Part shown: positions 1 to 7,821 of the stretch, piece after piece
Layout of the letters: each line of letters begins with the position of its first letter
Numbering within the stretch: position 1 is the first letter of the stretch
Assembly: GCA_937915565.1 (NCBI GenBank)
Contig: CALDMH010000108.1
Span: 1 to 57,501, forward strand
Source: an uncultured Clostridia bacterium
Lineage (GTDB): Bacteria > Bacillota > Clostridia > Christensenellales > Borkfalkiaceae
DNA length: 57,501 nucleotides
Direction: 5' to 3'
Program-made: the position numbers and the translations under genes
Notes under the pieces: generated by a model
Seen by the model: the letters and a program-made list of their open reading frames with translations, nothing else
Told to the model about the DNA's origin: nothing
Databases searched by the model: none

Positions 1-647
1 ACCTTGTAGAAGAAGCTTACAAATTCGTCGTGGACCAGGTTAAGCAGGATAAAACCGTCCTTTTCGTCGGAACTAAAAAGCAGGCTCAGGAAGCTATCCG
101 CGAAGAAGCGGAAAGATGCGGAATGTATTACGTTAATTCCAGATGGCTCGGCGGTACGTTGACTAACTTCAAAACCATCAAAACGAGAATCGAAAGGCTC
201 AACAAGCTCGACAATATGGAAAAAACGGGCGAATTCGACCTTCTTCCCAAAAAGGAAGTTCTCGGCTTAAAGGCTGAAAGAGATAAGCTTCTTTACAATC
301 TCGGCGGAATCAGAGAGATGAAGAGTCTTCCCGGAGTTATGTTCGTCGTTGACCCCAACTGCGAATTGAACGCCGTTAAGGAAGCGAGAAAACTCGGTAT
401 TCCCGTAGTCGCTATCACCGATACCAACTGCGACCCCGACCTCGTAGACTACGTTATCTCCGGTAACGACGACGCAATCAGAGCGGTTAAACTTATCGCT
501 TCCATAATTGCCGACGCCGTAATCGAAGCTAAACAGGGCGAAGACGCCGTAAGACGCAACGTCGTTGACGAAGAACCTGCCGCAACCGTAGCGGAAGAAG
601 CTCCCGCGGAAGAAGTTCCCGCCGAGGAAGCTCCCGTCGAGGCGTAA
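1..647 (+). CDS. rpsB: 30S ribosomal protein S2 (5' truncated by window edge)
   Basis: Ribosomal protein S2 of the small subunit. The reading frame is open from base 3 and runs to TAA at 645-647; the window begins inside the gene, and by comparison with usual S2 proteins about 45 N-terminal residues are missing. S2 signatures are visible: KTVLFVGTKKQAQEA, then YYVNSRWLGGTLTNFKTI, then LPGVMFVVDPNCELNAVKEA and IPVVAITDTNCDPDLVDYVI. The C terminus has an Ala/Glu/Pro-rich acidic tail of about 25 residues beyond the conserved core, as in many Clostridia. It is followed by tsf, the classical rpsB-tsf order. No terminator is obvious between them, so co-transcription is likely. Confidence 0.97.
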   Translation, partial: LVEEAYKFVVDQVKQDKTVLFVGTKKQAQEAIREEAERCGMYYVNSRWLGGTLTNFKTIKTRIERLNKLDNMEKTGEFDLLPKKEVLGLKAERDKLLYNLGGIREMKSLPGVMFVVDPNCELNAVKEARKLGIPVVAITDTNCDPDLVDYVISGNDDAIRAVKLIASIIADAVIEAKQGEDAVRRNVVDEEPAATVAEEAPAEEVPAEEAPVEA

Positions 648-659
648 TTCGCTTTGCGG

Positions 660-775
660 AAAACCGTTAGATAAACACGGAAGCAAAAAGACTTTAAAAA
701 CCGTGACGCGCGGAAGCGAAACCGTGAAATACGGAAGCGAAACGCGGCTCACGGAAGCAAAAGCTTTAAAAATAT
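660..775 (+). repeat. Degenerate short tandem repeat in rpsB-tsf spacer
   Basis: The spacer contains four copies of a core CGGAAGC(A/G)AAA at about 678, 712, 734 and 750, spaced roughly 16-34 bases. The first and last copies are the most alike and both run on into a CTTTAAAAA tail. The sequence is non-coding, with the tsf ribosome site immediately after it. Confidence 0.7.
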
Positions 776-793
776 AATTAAAGGAGAACCAAA

Positions 794-1456
794 ATGGCTA
801 ATTATACGGCAAACGACGTAAAGACGCTCCGCGAAAGAACGGGCGCAGGAATGATGGATTGCAAAAACGCTCTCGTTGAATGCGACGGCGATATGGATAA
901 GGCGATAGATTACCTCAGAGAAAAAGGAATTGCGAAGGCCGCGAAGAAAGCCGGCAGAATCGCAGCCGAAGGTATCGTAGACAGCTACATTCATATGGGC
1001 GGAAGAGTGGGCGTTCTTCTCGAAGTAAACTGCGAAACGGATTTCGTTGCCAACGGAGAAATGTTCAGAACTCTCGTTCACGACATAGCTCTTCAAATTG
1101 CCGCTGCAAATCCGCAGTACGTATGCAAGGAAGAAGTTCCCGAAGAGGTTATCGAAAAAGAGAAGAGCATTTTGAGAGCGCAGGCTCTTGAAGAAGGCAA
1201 ACCCGAAAAAATCGTCGATAAGATGGTTGAAGGAAGAATCAAGACTTTCTACGAAGACAACTGCCTTCTCAATCAGAAGTACGTTAAAGACCCTGCAAAG
1301 ACCATCGAGCAGGTAATTATCGAAGCAACCGCGCAAATCGGCGAAAAGATTTCCGTGAGAAGATTCGTTCGTTACGAAATGGGCGAAGGCCTTCAAAAGA
1401 AGGAGGAAAACCTTGCCGACGAAGTTCAGGCTCAGGTTGCCGCAATGAAAAAATAA
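794..1456 (+). CDS. tsf: Translation elongation factor Ts
   Basis: EF-Ts, the guanine nucleotide exchange factor that regenerates EF-Tu-GTP in the cytoplasm. It is 220 residues long, the normal short form of Gram-positive bacteria. The N-terminal UBA-like domain (about 1-50) carries the signature LRERTGAGMMDCKNAL and ends in IDYLREKGIAKAAKKAGRIAAEG. The core has LLEVNCETDFVA and the C-terminal part KYVKDPAKTIEQVI. The start ATG at 794 is preceded by AAAGGAG at good spacing. It lies downstream of rpsB and is followed by a terminator before pyrH. Confidence 0.98.
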   Translation: MANYTANDVKTLRERTGAGMMDCKNALVECDGDMDKAIDYLREKGIAKAAKKAGRIAAEGIVDSYIHMGGRVGVLLEVNCETDFVANGEMFRTLVHDIALQIAAANPQYVCKEEVPEEVIEKEKSILRAQALEEGKPEKIVDKMVEGRIKTFYEDNCLLNQKYVKDPAKTIEQVIIEATAQIGEKISVRRFVRYEMGEGLQKKEENLADEVQAQVAAMKK

Positions 1457-1539
1457 GGGGTTTTCCCCAAACGGGGCGATTACCCCGGACACGTTTAAAC
1501 TCCGATTAAAAAACAATCGGTTTAACGAACGTAAGCAAA

Positions 1540-1572
1540 GGGGCGCGTTATTTTTTACGCGTCCCGTTTTTT
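1540..1572 (+). terminator. Rho-independent terminator after tsf
   Basis: A 9-bp stem (1540-1548 with 1557-1565, one G-U pair) is followed by GTTTTTT. A weaker hairpin CCGATT/AATCGG lies just upstream at 1502-1520. Confidence 0.75.
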
Positions 1573-1602
1573 AGCTCGGTGAGCCGGAAGGAGAAAGATT
1601 CG

Positions 1603-2307
1603 ATGCAGTCAAAATATAAAAGAATCCTGCTTAAAATAAGCGGCGAGGCGCTCTCGGGCGCGGCGGGGCACGGTTTCGATTCGGAATCGCTCAAAAGCGT
1701 TGCGAAACAAATTCTCGATGTTAAAAAGCTCGGGGTTGAAGTGGGCGTAGTCGTCGGCGGCGGAAATATCTGGCGCGGAAGACAAGGGCTCGATATGGAC
1801 AGAGTCACCGCCGACCAGATGGGAATGCTTGCGACGATAATAAACGCGCTTGCCGTTTCGGAAGCTCTGATTTCTGTCGGCGCGGACGCGCGCGTTCTCA
1901 CTTCCGTTTACGTTTCGGGCGTGGGCGAGAAGTTCAATCATAAGGTTGCCGACAGGTATCTTAAAGAAGGCAAAGTCGTCGTGTTCGGCGGCGGAACGGG
2001 CAATCCGTTCTTTTCAACCGATACGGGCGCGTCGCTTAAAGCGGCGGAAATAGGCGCGGACGCGCTTCTTCTCGCAAAAAATATCGACGGAATTTACGAC
2101 AGCGACCCGAAAATCAATCCCGACGCCAAAAAGTTCGATAAGCTTACTTACGACGAGTACGTTGAAAAAGGGCTCAAAGCGATGGACACTTCGGCCGTTA
2201 TTATGTGCAAAGAAAACGGGCTTAAAGTGCACGCGTTCGGGCTTTCCGGTGAAAATTCGATTGTAAAAGCCGTCGCAGGAGATAAAGAAGGCACGGTTAT
2301 TTACTGA
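1603..2307 (+). CDS. pyrH: Uridylate kinase
   Basis: UMP kinase, which phosphorylates UMP to UDP with ATP; a hexameric amino-acid-kinase-fold enzyme of pyrimidine synthesis. Visible motifs: YKRILLKISGEAL at the N terminus, the Gly-rich VGVVVGGGNIWRGR (about 46-60), DQMGMLATIINALA, VFGGGTGNPFFSTDT and LLLAKNIDGIYDSDP. I chose the ATG at 1603 because AAGGAG lies at the right distance before it; an in-frame GTG at 1579 would add eight residues without support. The 234-residue length is normal. It is flanked by terminators, so it may be its own unit within the conserved cluster. Confidence 0.97.
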   Translation: MQSKYKRILLKISGEALSGAAGHGFDSESLKSVAKQILDVKKLGVEVGVVVGGGNIWRGRQGLDMDRVTADQMGMLATIINALAVSEALISVGADARVLTSVYVSGVGEKFNHKVADRYLKEGKVVVFGGGTGNPFFSTDTGASLKAAEIGADALLLAKNIDGIYDSDPKINPDAKKFDKLTYDEYVEKGLKAMDTSAVIMCKENGLKVHAFGLSGENSIVKAVAGDKEGTVIY

Positions 2308-2314
2308 AATTGAT

Positions 2315-2345
2315 GAAAAAATCGCCAAATCGGCGACGTTTTTTC
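2315..2345 (+). terminator. Rho-independent terminator after pyrH
   Basis: Stem TCGCC (2322-2326) with GGCGA (2332-2336), flanked by an A-run upstream and CGTTTTTT downstream. Confidence 0.7.
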
Positions 2346-2353
2346 AAAAACCG

Positions 2354-2382
2354 TTGAAATTTAACGGTAATTGTCGTATAAT
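2354..2382 (+). promoter_or_regulatory. Sigma-A-type promoter for frr
   Basis: TTGAAA at 2354-2359 and TATAAT at 2377-2382 with a 17-base spacer, about 70 bases before the frr start and just after the pyrH terminator. It probably drives frr-uppS-cdsA. Confidence 0.75.
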
Positions 2383-2452
2383 ATTTATAGTGATACTATG
2401 CGTCGCGGCGAAAACGAACGCGAAAGCAATTTTGAAACAAGGGAGAATAACA

Positions 2453-3028
2453 ATGGCATTAGATATTGAAAAAGTTGAAATGATAATTATGGAAGCGGAC
2501 GAAAAACTCGAAAAGTCTACCGACGTTTTTATTTCCGACCTTACGCAGGTGAGAGCGGGAAGAGCAAATCCGCATATTCTCGACAAAATCAAGGTTGATT
2601 ATTACGGAACGCTGTCGCCGATAAATCAGGTCGGCAATATCGCCGTCACGGACGGACAGTGTCTCGTTATAACTCCGTGGGATAAAAGCCTTTTGAAAAC
2701 GATTGAAAAAGCTATTCAGGTTTCCGATATAGGCATCAACCCCACCAACGACGGTAACGTTATCAGGCTCGTTTTCCCCACTCTTACGGAAGAGAGGAGA
2801 AAGGAAATCGTAAAGCAGGTTAAGAAAATGACCGAAGACGCGAAGGTAGCCGTGAGAAACGTTCGCAGAGATACGCTCGATTCTCTTAAAAAGATGAATA
2901 AGGCGAAAGAAATGACGGACGACGAGTATGCGAATTACGAGGCGGACGTGGAGAAAAAGGTGACGAAGGCAATCGACAATATCGATAAAGCCGCCGCCGA
3001 AAAAGAAAAGGAGCTTCTCACCGTTTAA
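2453..3028 (+). CDS. frr: Ribosome recycling factor
   Basis: RRF splits post-termination 70S ribosomes together with EF-G. It is 191 residues, close to the usual 185. Family landmarks: VFISDLTQVRAGRANPHILDKIKVDYYG (about 24-52), INQVGNIAV, LVITPWDKSLLKTIEKAI, GINPTNDGNVIRLVFPTLTEERRKEIVKQVKK and VAVRNVRRDTLDSLKKM. The start is the ATG at 2453 after GGGAGAA; upstream in-frame codons belong to the leader and promoter. The TAA stop overlaps the uppS ATG by one base (TAATG), suggesting translational coupling. Confidence 0.97.
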   Translation: MALDIEKVEMIIMEADEKLEKSTDVFISDLTQVRAGRANPHILDKIKVDYYGTLSPINQVGNIAVTDGQCLVITPWDKSLLKTIEKAIQVSDIGINPTNDGNVIRLVFPTLTEERRKEIVKQVKKMTEDAKVAVRNVRRDTLDSLKKMNKAKEMTDDEYANYEADVEKKVTKAIDNIDKAAAEKEKELLTV

Positions 3029-3720
3029 TGGAAGAGGTTAAATCCGTTCCGAGGCACGTCGGAATAATTATGGACGGCAACGGGCGATGGGCAACCAAAA
3101 GAGGAAAACCGAGAAGTTACGGGCATAAAAAAGGCGCGGACGTCATTGACGAAGTGGCAACGGCGTGTTTCAATAACGGAGTTGAAGTCGTAAGTCTTTA
3201 CGCATTTTCAACGGAAAACTGGGTAAGGCCGAAAGAGGAGATAGACGCCATTTTCGGTCTTTTGGGTGTTCTTATCGAAAAAAAGCTTGCAAAGCTTATC
3301 AAAAGGGAAGTGAAATTGATAATTTCGGGAGATATTTCTCCGCTTCCCGAAAATTTAAGAAAAAAATGTTTAAACGCAGTTAAAAAGTCCGAAAATTTTA
3401 AAGGCAGAGTTCTGAACGTTGCGCTTAATTACGGCTCGCGCGCCGAAATCGTCCGCGCGGTCAATAAGGCGATTAAAAACGGAAAAACCGAAATCAAGGA
3501 GCAGGACGTTTCCGACGGACTTTATACAAACGGTTTGCCCGACGTCGACCTCGTTATAAGGACGAGCGGAGAATCGAGGCTTAGCAATTTCTTTTTGTGG
3601 CAATGCGCTTACGCGGAATTGTATTTCACCGACGTGTTGTGGCCGGATTTCCACGCCGACGAGCTTGAAAAAGCTCTCGAATGGTATTCGGGAAGAAAAA
3701 GAAGGTTCGGGGGAGTCTGA
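3028..3720 (+). CDS. uppS: Isoprenyl transferase (undecaprenyl diphosphate synthase)
   Basis: Cis-prenyltransferase that condenses isopentenyl diphosphate onto farnesyl diphosphate, giving undecaprenyl diphosphate, the lipid carrier for wall glycans. Motifs: HVGIIMDGNGRWA with the catalytic Asp (about 10-22), YGHKKGADV, LYAFSTENWVRP (about 61-72), LNVALNYGSRAEIVRA, PDVDLVIRTSGESRLSNFFLWQCAYAELYFTDVLWPDF. The 230 residues match the family. It starts at the ATG overlapping the frr stop. With cdsA and dxr it forms the lipid/isoprenoid part of the cluster. Confidence 0.97.
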   Translation: MEEVKSVPRHVGIIMDGNGRWATKRGKPRSYGHKKGADVIDEVATACFNNGVEVVSLYAFSTENWVRPKEEIDAIFGLLGVLIEKKLAKLIKREVKLIISGDISPLPENLRKKCLNAVKKSENFKGRVLNVALNYGSRAEIVRAVNKAIKNGKTEIKEQDVSDGLYTNGLPDVDLVIRTSGESRLSNFFLWQCAYAELYFTDVLWPDFHADELEKALEWYSGRKRRFGGV

Positions 3721-3744
3721 AAGGGTAATTAAGGAATGACTACT

Positions 3745-4644
3745 ATGTTTAAAAGAATATTGACCGGAGCCGGAATAGTTATCGTAACCGTCGGGTTCTT
3801 CTTGCTTAAAAGCTTTTTGACGACGGAGGCTTTCGCAGGGGTTTTTCTTAAACCCGTCACCATAGGCGACCTTTTGTTCGACTTTTTCATTCTCGTTATG
3901 GCGGTTACGTCCACTTTCGAGTACGTTAGAGCGTTTTCGGATAGGCTTTTGCCGAATCAAAAAATCATTATTTTCGTCTATCCCTTCGCGGTGTATATCG
4001 CGTATTGCTTCAAGGGCTTGGGTTGGGCGTTCGGCTCGATGCTTTTCCTGTTTTTGCTTTTGCTTTCGCTGCTCGTTTTCGAGTATGAGAAGATTTCTCT
4101 CGAAAGCATAGGAATAAGCTTGTTCGTGATGATTTACCCTGCGACGATTCTTATCTCTCTTCTCGTAATAAACAGATACCCCACTCTCGAACCGCTTTTG
4201 CTTGCGTTTGCGATAACGCCTTGCGCGGATACGTTCGCGTATTTCGTCGGGAGCGCGGTTAAGGGCAAAAAACTATGCCCGAACATCAGCCCGAATAAAA
4301 CCGTCAGCGGTTTTTGCGGCGGGCTTTTCGGCGGAATGATTGCGAGTATTCTGGTTTACGTTTTGTTCTCCGAAAAAGGAGTAATCTTCGGGACGGACGG
4401 AATTTGGCTGGAAGTGATTATTTTCGCGCTTGCGGGAATCGCGGGGGCGGTGCTTACTGCTTTCGGCGACCTTGTGGAAAGCGTTATCAAAAGAAAACTC
4501 GGAATCAAGGATATGGGTAAAATTTTACCGGGGCACGGCGGAATGAGCGACCGCATCGACGGACTTACGTTCACCGCACCCGTCGTGGCGTTCGTTTTCA
4601 CGGTTTTGATACCGATGTTAAACGGCGGAATCTTCGGCGTGTAA
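3745..4644 (+). CDS. cdsA: Phosphatidate cytidylyltransferase
   Basis: Integral membrane CDP-diacylglycerol synthase, converting phosphatidic acid and CTP to CDP-diacylglycerol for phospholipid synthesis. About eight hydrophobic segments are visible. The CdsA signature lies near the C terminus: KLGIKDMGKILPGHGGMSDRIDGLTFTAPV (family pattern K-D-G-PGHGG-DR-D). The usual DR-D-S is DR-D-G here. I prefer the ATG at 3745 because AAGGA lies nine bases upstream; an ATG at 3736 would add three residues but has the site too close. The last codons and stop are copied downstream in a tandem repeat. Confidence 0.95.
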   Translation: MFKRILTGAGIVIVTVGFFLLKSFLTTEAFAGVFLKPVTIGDLLFDFFILVMAVTSTFEYVRAFSDRLLPNQKIIIFVYPFAVYIAYCFKGLGWAFGSMLFLFLLLLSLLVFEYEKISLESIGISLFVMIYPATILISLLVINRYPTLEPLLLAFAITPCADTFAYFVGSAVKGKKLCPNISPNKTVSGFCGGLFGGMIASILVYVLFSEKGVIFGTDGIWLEVIIFALAGIAGAVLTAFGDLVESVIKRKLGIKDMGKILPGHGGMSDRIDGLTFTAPVVAFVFTVLIPMLNGGIFGV

Positions 4645-4760
4645 ACCGAGGGGTAAACGGATTTTTCGGCATATAAACCGAGGATTAAACGATATTTTCG
4701 GCGTATAAAACCGAGGATTAGATGAAATTTTCGGCGTATAAAACCGAGGTTTAAAGAATA
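4629..4760 (+). repeat. About 32-bp tandem repeat, four copies, starting in the cdsA 3' end
   Basis: Four successive copies (about 4629-4660, 4661-4692, 4693-4725, 4726-4758) share TTTTCGGCGTATAAA then CCGAGGATTAAA. The first copy includes the last codons and stop codon of cdsA, so the array arose by duplicating the gene end. The rest of the spacer to 4896 shows no gene and no clear terminator. Confidence 0.85.
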
Positions 4761-4896
4761 AAATGTATAACGGGGATGCCGATTTTCGGCGAGAACGTCG
4801 GCCGGTTTGCCAGCCAGGGATAAAACGAATCGTGGCTTGGCGGCGTGTTTCGAGCCGGCATAATCGCGGAGGGCAAACCCGTTTTTTAGTTGAATT

Positions 4897-6036
4897 ATGA
4901 TAAATATTTCTTTGATAGGAAGCACGGGTTCTATCGGCAGACAGGTAGCGGAAGTCGTGCTTCGGCATAAAGACAAATTTCGCCTGATAAGCCTTGCCGC
5001 CGGCAGCAACGCAAAGCTTTTGGAGCAACAGGCGAACCTTTTCAAGCCCGAAATTATCGCTCTTGCCAATCCCGAAAGGGCGTCCGAAATAAGAGAACTG
5101 CCAAAGGGAACGACGCTTTACACCGGCGAACACGCCCTTTTGCACGCCGTGAGCGAAAAAGCGGATATAGTTTTCGTTGCGGTTTCGGGGTTTGCGGGGC
5201 TTGCGCCCGTTCTCGAAGCGATTTCAATGGGTAAAAACGTCGCGCTTGCAAACAAGGAAACTCTCGTTGCGGGCGGAGAAATCGTTATGCGGCTGGCAAA
5301 GGAAAAGGGCGTTAAAATTATCCCCGTGGACAGCGAACATTCGGCGATTTTCCAGTGCCTCGGGTTTAATCCCGAAGCGGAATTCAGAAAATTGATAATA
5401 ACGGCAAGCGGCGGAGCGTTCCGCGATTTGCCGAAGGATAAAATCGAAAAAATGAAGGCGGCGGACGCTCTTCGTCACCCGAATTGGAATATGGGCAAAA
5501 AGATAACGATAGATTGCGCCACGCTTTTGAACAAAGGGCTCGAAGTTATCGAAGCTTGCAGGCTTTATAACGCGCCGCTCGAAAAGGTGGAGGCTATCGT
5601 TCATCCGGAAAGCATAATACATTCTATGGTGGAATTTTGCGACGGCGCAATTATGGCGCAACTCGGTTATCCGTCGATGGAAATACCCATTCAGCTTGCG
5701 CTTACTTATCCGAAGAGATTGGAAACGGGCGTTCCGTTTTTGTCGCTTGCGGGGAAATCGCTTAATTTTGCCGAAATAGACGGCGACAGGTTTCCTTGCT
5801 TCTCGCTCGCGCTCGACGCGTTTAAAAAAGGCGGGTTATACCCTTGCGCTATGAATGCTGCCAACGAGGTGGCCGTGGAACTTTACCTTAAAGACAAAAT
5901 AAAATTTTATGATATACCGGAGCTTATTTCTCACTCAACCGAAAACGCGAAAAACGGCGACGTAACCTATAAATCGCTCGTTGAAACGGACGCGGAAGCG
6001 AGAAGAGCGGTGTATGAAAAAGCGGAGAGTTTATAA
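4897..6036 (+). CDS. dxr: 1-deoxy-D-xylulose 5-phosphate reductoisomerase
   Basis: Converts DXP to 2-C-methyl-D-erythritol 4-phosphate with NADPH, the committed step of the MEP isoprenoid pathway. The NADPH-binding motif LIGSTGSIGRQ opens the protein; further motifs are ALANKETLVAGGEI (about 115-128), PVDSEHSAIFQCL with metal-binding Asp/Glu, ITASGGAFRDL, MGKKITIDCATLLNKGLEVIEA and VHPESIIHSMVEF. 379 residues is normal. The ribosome site before the ATG at 4897 is weak. It is followed with no gap by rseP, an order common in Firmicutes. Confidence 0.96.
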   Translation: MINISLIGSTGSIGRQVAEVVLRHKDKFRLISLAAGSNAKLLEQQANLFKPEIIALANPERASEIRELPKGTTLYTGEHALLHAVSEKADIVFVAVSGFAGLAPVLEAISMGKNVALANKETLVAGGEIVMRLAKEKGVKIIPVDSEHSAIFQCLGFNPEAEFRKLIITASGGAFRDLPKDKIEKMKAADALRHPNWNMGKKITIDCATLLNKGLEVIEACRLYNAPLEKVEAIVHPESIIHSMVEFCDGAIMAQLGYPSMEIPIQLALTYPKRLETGVPFLSLAGKSLNFAEIDGDRFPCFSLALDAFKKGGLYPCAMNAANEVAVELYLKDKIKFYDIPELISHSTENAKNGDVTYKSLVETDAEARRAVYEKAESL

Positions 6037-7455
6037 TTGTTAAATAATCTTCTGGGAAGCGGTTTTGCTTCCGCAATGCAAACGGCGTTATACGTTTTGC
6101 TCGCCATACTTATGCTTATGGTTATGATAACCGTGCACGAGCTGGGGCATTATATCGTCGGCAAGATATTCAAATTCAAAATAAACGAATTTTCCATAGG
6201 AATGGGCCCTGCCGTTTTCAAAAAGAAGCTCAAAAGCGGCGAATTTTTTTCCATAAGGCTTTTGCCGCTCGGCGGATTTTGCGCTTTTGAGGGCGAGGAC
6301 GACGATAAGGACGACCCGAACGCCTTCAACAACAAGAAGCCTTGGCAAAGAATTCTCGTTCTCGTTGCGGGGGCTACGATGAACTATATTCTCGCGCTTA
6401 TTATCATTTTCGTAATGATGTTCTCTTACGGGCAAACGACGATAGGCGTTAAGTATCCGCGCTATGACGCGGCAATTTACGGAGAGGAGATTGAAACGCA
6501 AATCCCAGCCGATAAGTCGATTAACGCGGGAGAATACGTTTTATCGATAACGAAAAACGGCAAAAAAACCGACGTCATTATGACGGTGGATTTGATAACC
6601 GCGCTCAATCACTCGAAGCGCGGCGAAAAGGTTGTCGTCGAACTTGTGAGCGGCGGCGAAAAAGTGAAAAGGGAAATTATTCTCCGTTCCGACGTGGAGT
6701 GTAAAAACCTCACGGAAGTCACCAAGGCTTACGACGCTCTCGGCGTCGGTTACGCTATGCAACTTAAAGTTAAGGAAGGCGCGAAAACTCCGTTTAAGGA
6801 CGGCGACTTCCTGATAAAAATCGGCGATTATAGTAATTCGAGTTATTCGCAAGCAACTTTCGTTTACACGCCCGAGGACGTTGCGAAGGTGCTTGAAAGT
6901 AAGCAATATGGCGATACGCTTTATTTTTGGACGTCCAAAGACGAGAAGTACGTTTATTATTTGCCGTACGATTGGAAATACGTTGAAAAAACGGGCGAAA
7001 GCGTGATGGATTTCCTCGGGATAGAGGAAAGCGGAAGAAGTTATTATCTTCAAACGGCGGATATACGGCTCGGATTTTTCACGACGATAGGTCATTCGTT
7101 TGAATATTCCTTCAAAATCGGCGGAACGGTTTTGAGAACGTTAGGTCAGCTTCTCACGGGCAAACTCGGGTTAAACGCCGTCGGCGGAACTATCACCACG
7201 ATAAAAACCACGTCCGAAGTCATCAGTTACGGGCTTAAATACGCATTGGAAATTATGGCGTTTATCGGCGTAAACCTTGCGGTGTTCAATTTGCTTCCCA
7301 TTCCCGCGCTCGACGGGGCGAGAGTGGTTTTCTGTATAATCGAATGGATAAGGAAAAAACCGGTGAGCAGAAAAGCGGAAGCGATAATTCACGGCGTGGG
7401 GCTTATCGTGATTTTAGGCTTTGCGATTCTCGTGGATATTCTTCAATTTATTTAA
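6037..7455 (+). CDS. rseP: RIP metalloprotease RseP (site-2 protease)
   Basis: Membrane zinc protease that cuts anti-sigma factors and signal peptide remnants inside the bilayer. The active-site motif VHELGHYIVGKIFKF lies at about 30-44 in the first membrane segment; the second zinc-binding motif NLLPIPALDGARVVF lies near the C terminus (about 412-426). Between them is an extended extracytoplasmic PDZ-like region, making the protein 472 residues, slightly long. The start appears to be TTG at 6037, right after the dxr stop, because GGAG lies about eight bases before it; the next ATG (6079) lacks a site. A 17-base stretch at 6512-6528 matches the intergenic element at 16389. Confidence 0.94.
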   Translation: MLNNLLGSGFASAMQTALYVLLAILMLMVMITVHELGHYIVGKIFKFKINEFSIGMGPAVFKKKLKSGEFFSIRLLPLGGFCAFEGEDDDKDDPNAFNNKKPWQRILVLVAGATMNYILALIIIFVMMFSYGQTTIGVKYPRYDAAIYGEEIETQIPADKSINAGEYVLSITKNGKKTDVIMTVDLITALNHSKRGEKVVVELVSGGEKVKREIILRSDVECKNLTEVTKAYDALGVGYAMQLKVKEGAKTPFKDGDFLIKIGDYSNSSYSQATFVYTPEDVAKVLESKQYGDTLYFWTSKDEKYVYYLPYDWKYVEKTGESVMDFLGIEESGRSYYLQTADIRLGFFTTIGHSFEYSFKIGGTVLRTLGQLLTGKLGLNAVGGTITTIKTTSEVISYGLKYALEIMAFIGVNLAVFNLLPIPALDGARVVFCIIEWIRKKPVSRKAEAIIHGVGLIVILGFAILVDILQFI

Positions 7456-7504
7456 GTCGGGTTATAACGGCCGAGCGAAAAATCGGACGGAAATACGAAA
7501 AAAA

Positions 7505-7519
7505 CGAATGAAATCCCTA
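7505..7519 (+). repeat. Solo copy of the MITE-like terminal repeat end
   Basis: CGAATGAAATCCCTA matches 14 of 15 bases of the right terminal repeat of the 295-bp element at 37402-37696 (CGAATGGAATCCCTA), same orientation, in the spacer after rseP. No partner end is visible nearby. Confidence 0.5.
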
Positions 7520-7542
7520 GAAATACAATTCGATATTTTTTA

Positions 7543-7587
7543 GCGGCGGCGGGATTGCGGTTTTCCACAATCCCGCCGCCGCATTTT
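7543..7587 (+). terminator. Strong terminator after rseP
   Basis: A perfect 15-bp GC-rich stem (7543-7557 with 7568-7582) with a 10-base loop, followed by ATTTTG. It ends the frr-to-rseP run. Confidence 0.85.
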
Positions 7588-7622
7588 GCGCCAAGGTGTG
7601 CCGTGCCGAGAATAAAACGCAC

Positions 7623-7725
7623 CGTAAATAAAGCCACGCCGTAAAGCAGCGTCGTAAAGCCGAATCGTAAATAAAACCACGCCGTAAAGCAACTTTGTAA
7701 AGCCACGTCGTAAATAAAGCCGCGG
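7623..7725 (+). repeat. 43-bp tandem repeat, 2.4 copies
   Basis: Copies at 7623-7665 and 7666-7708, and a partial third at 7709-7725. Each begins CGTAAATAAA(G/A)CC and contains CACGCCGTAAAGCA. Non-coding spacer between the rseP terminator and the next promoter. Confidence 0.8.
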
Positions 7726-7756
7726 TTCGTTTTATTTTCGGTCGACAATAATTCTA

Positions 7757-7785
7757 TTGACATAAAATCGGCGTAATGTTATAAT
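7757..7785 (+). promoter_or_regulatory. Promoter of the aminotransferase-fhs operon
   Basis: Consensus TTGACA (7757-7762), 17-base spacer, TATAAT (7780-7785), 37 bases before the start codon. Confidence 0.85.
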
Positions 7786-7821
7786 TTATCATATAAATCC
7801 GAGTGGAATCGAGGACGAATT

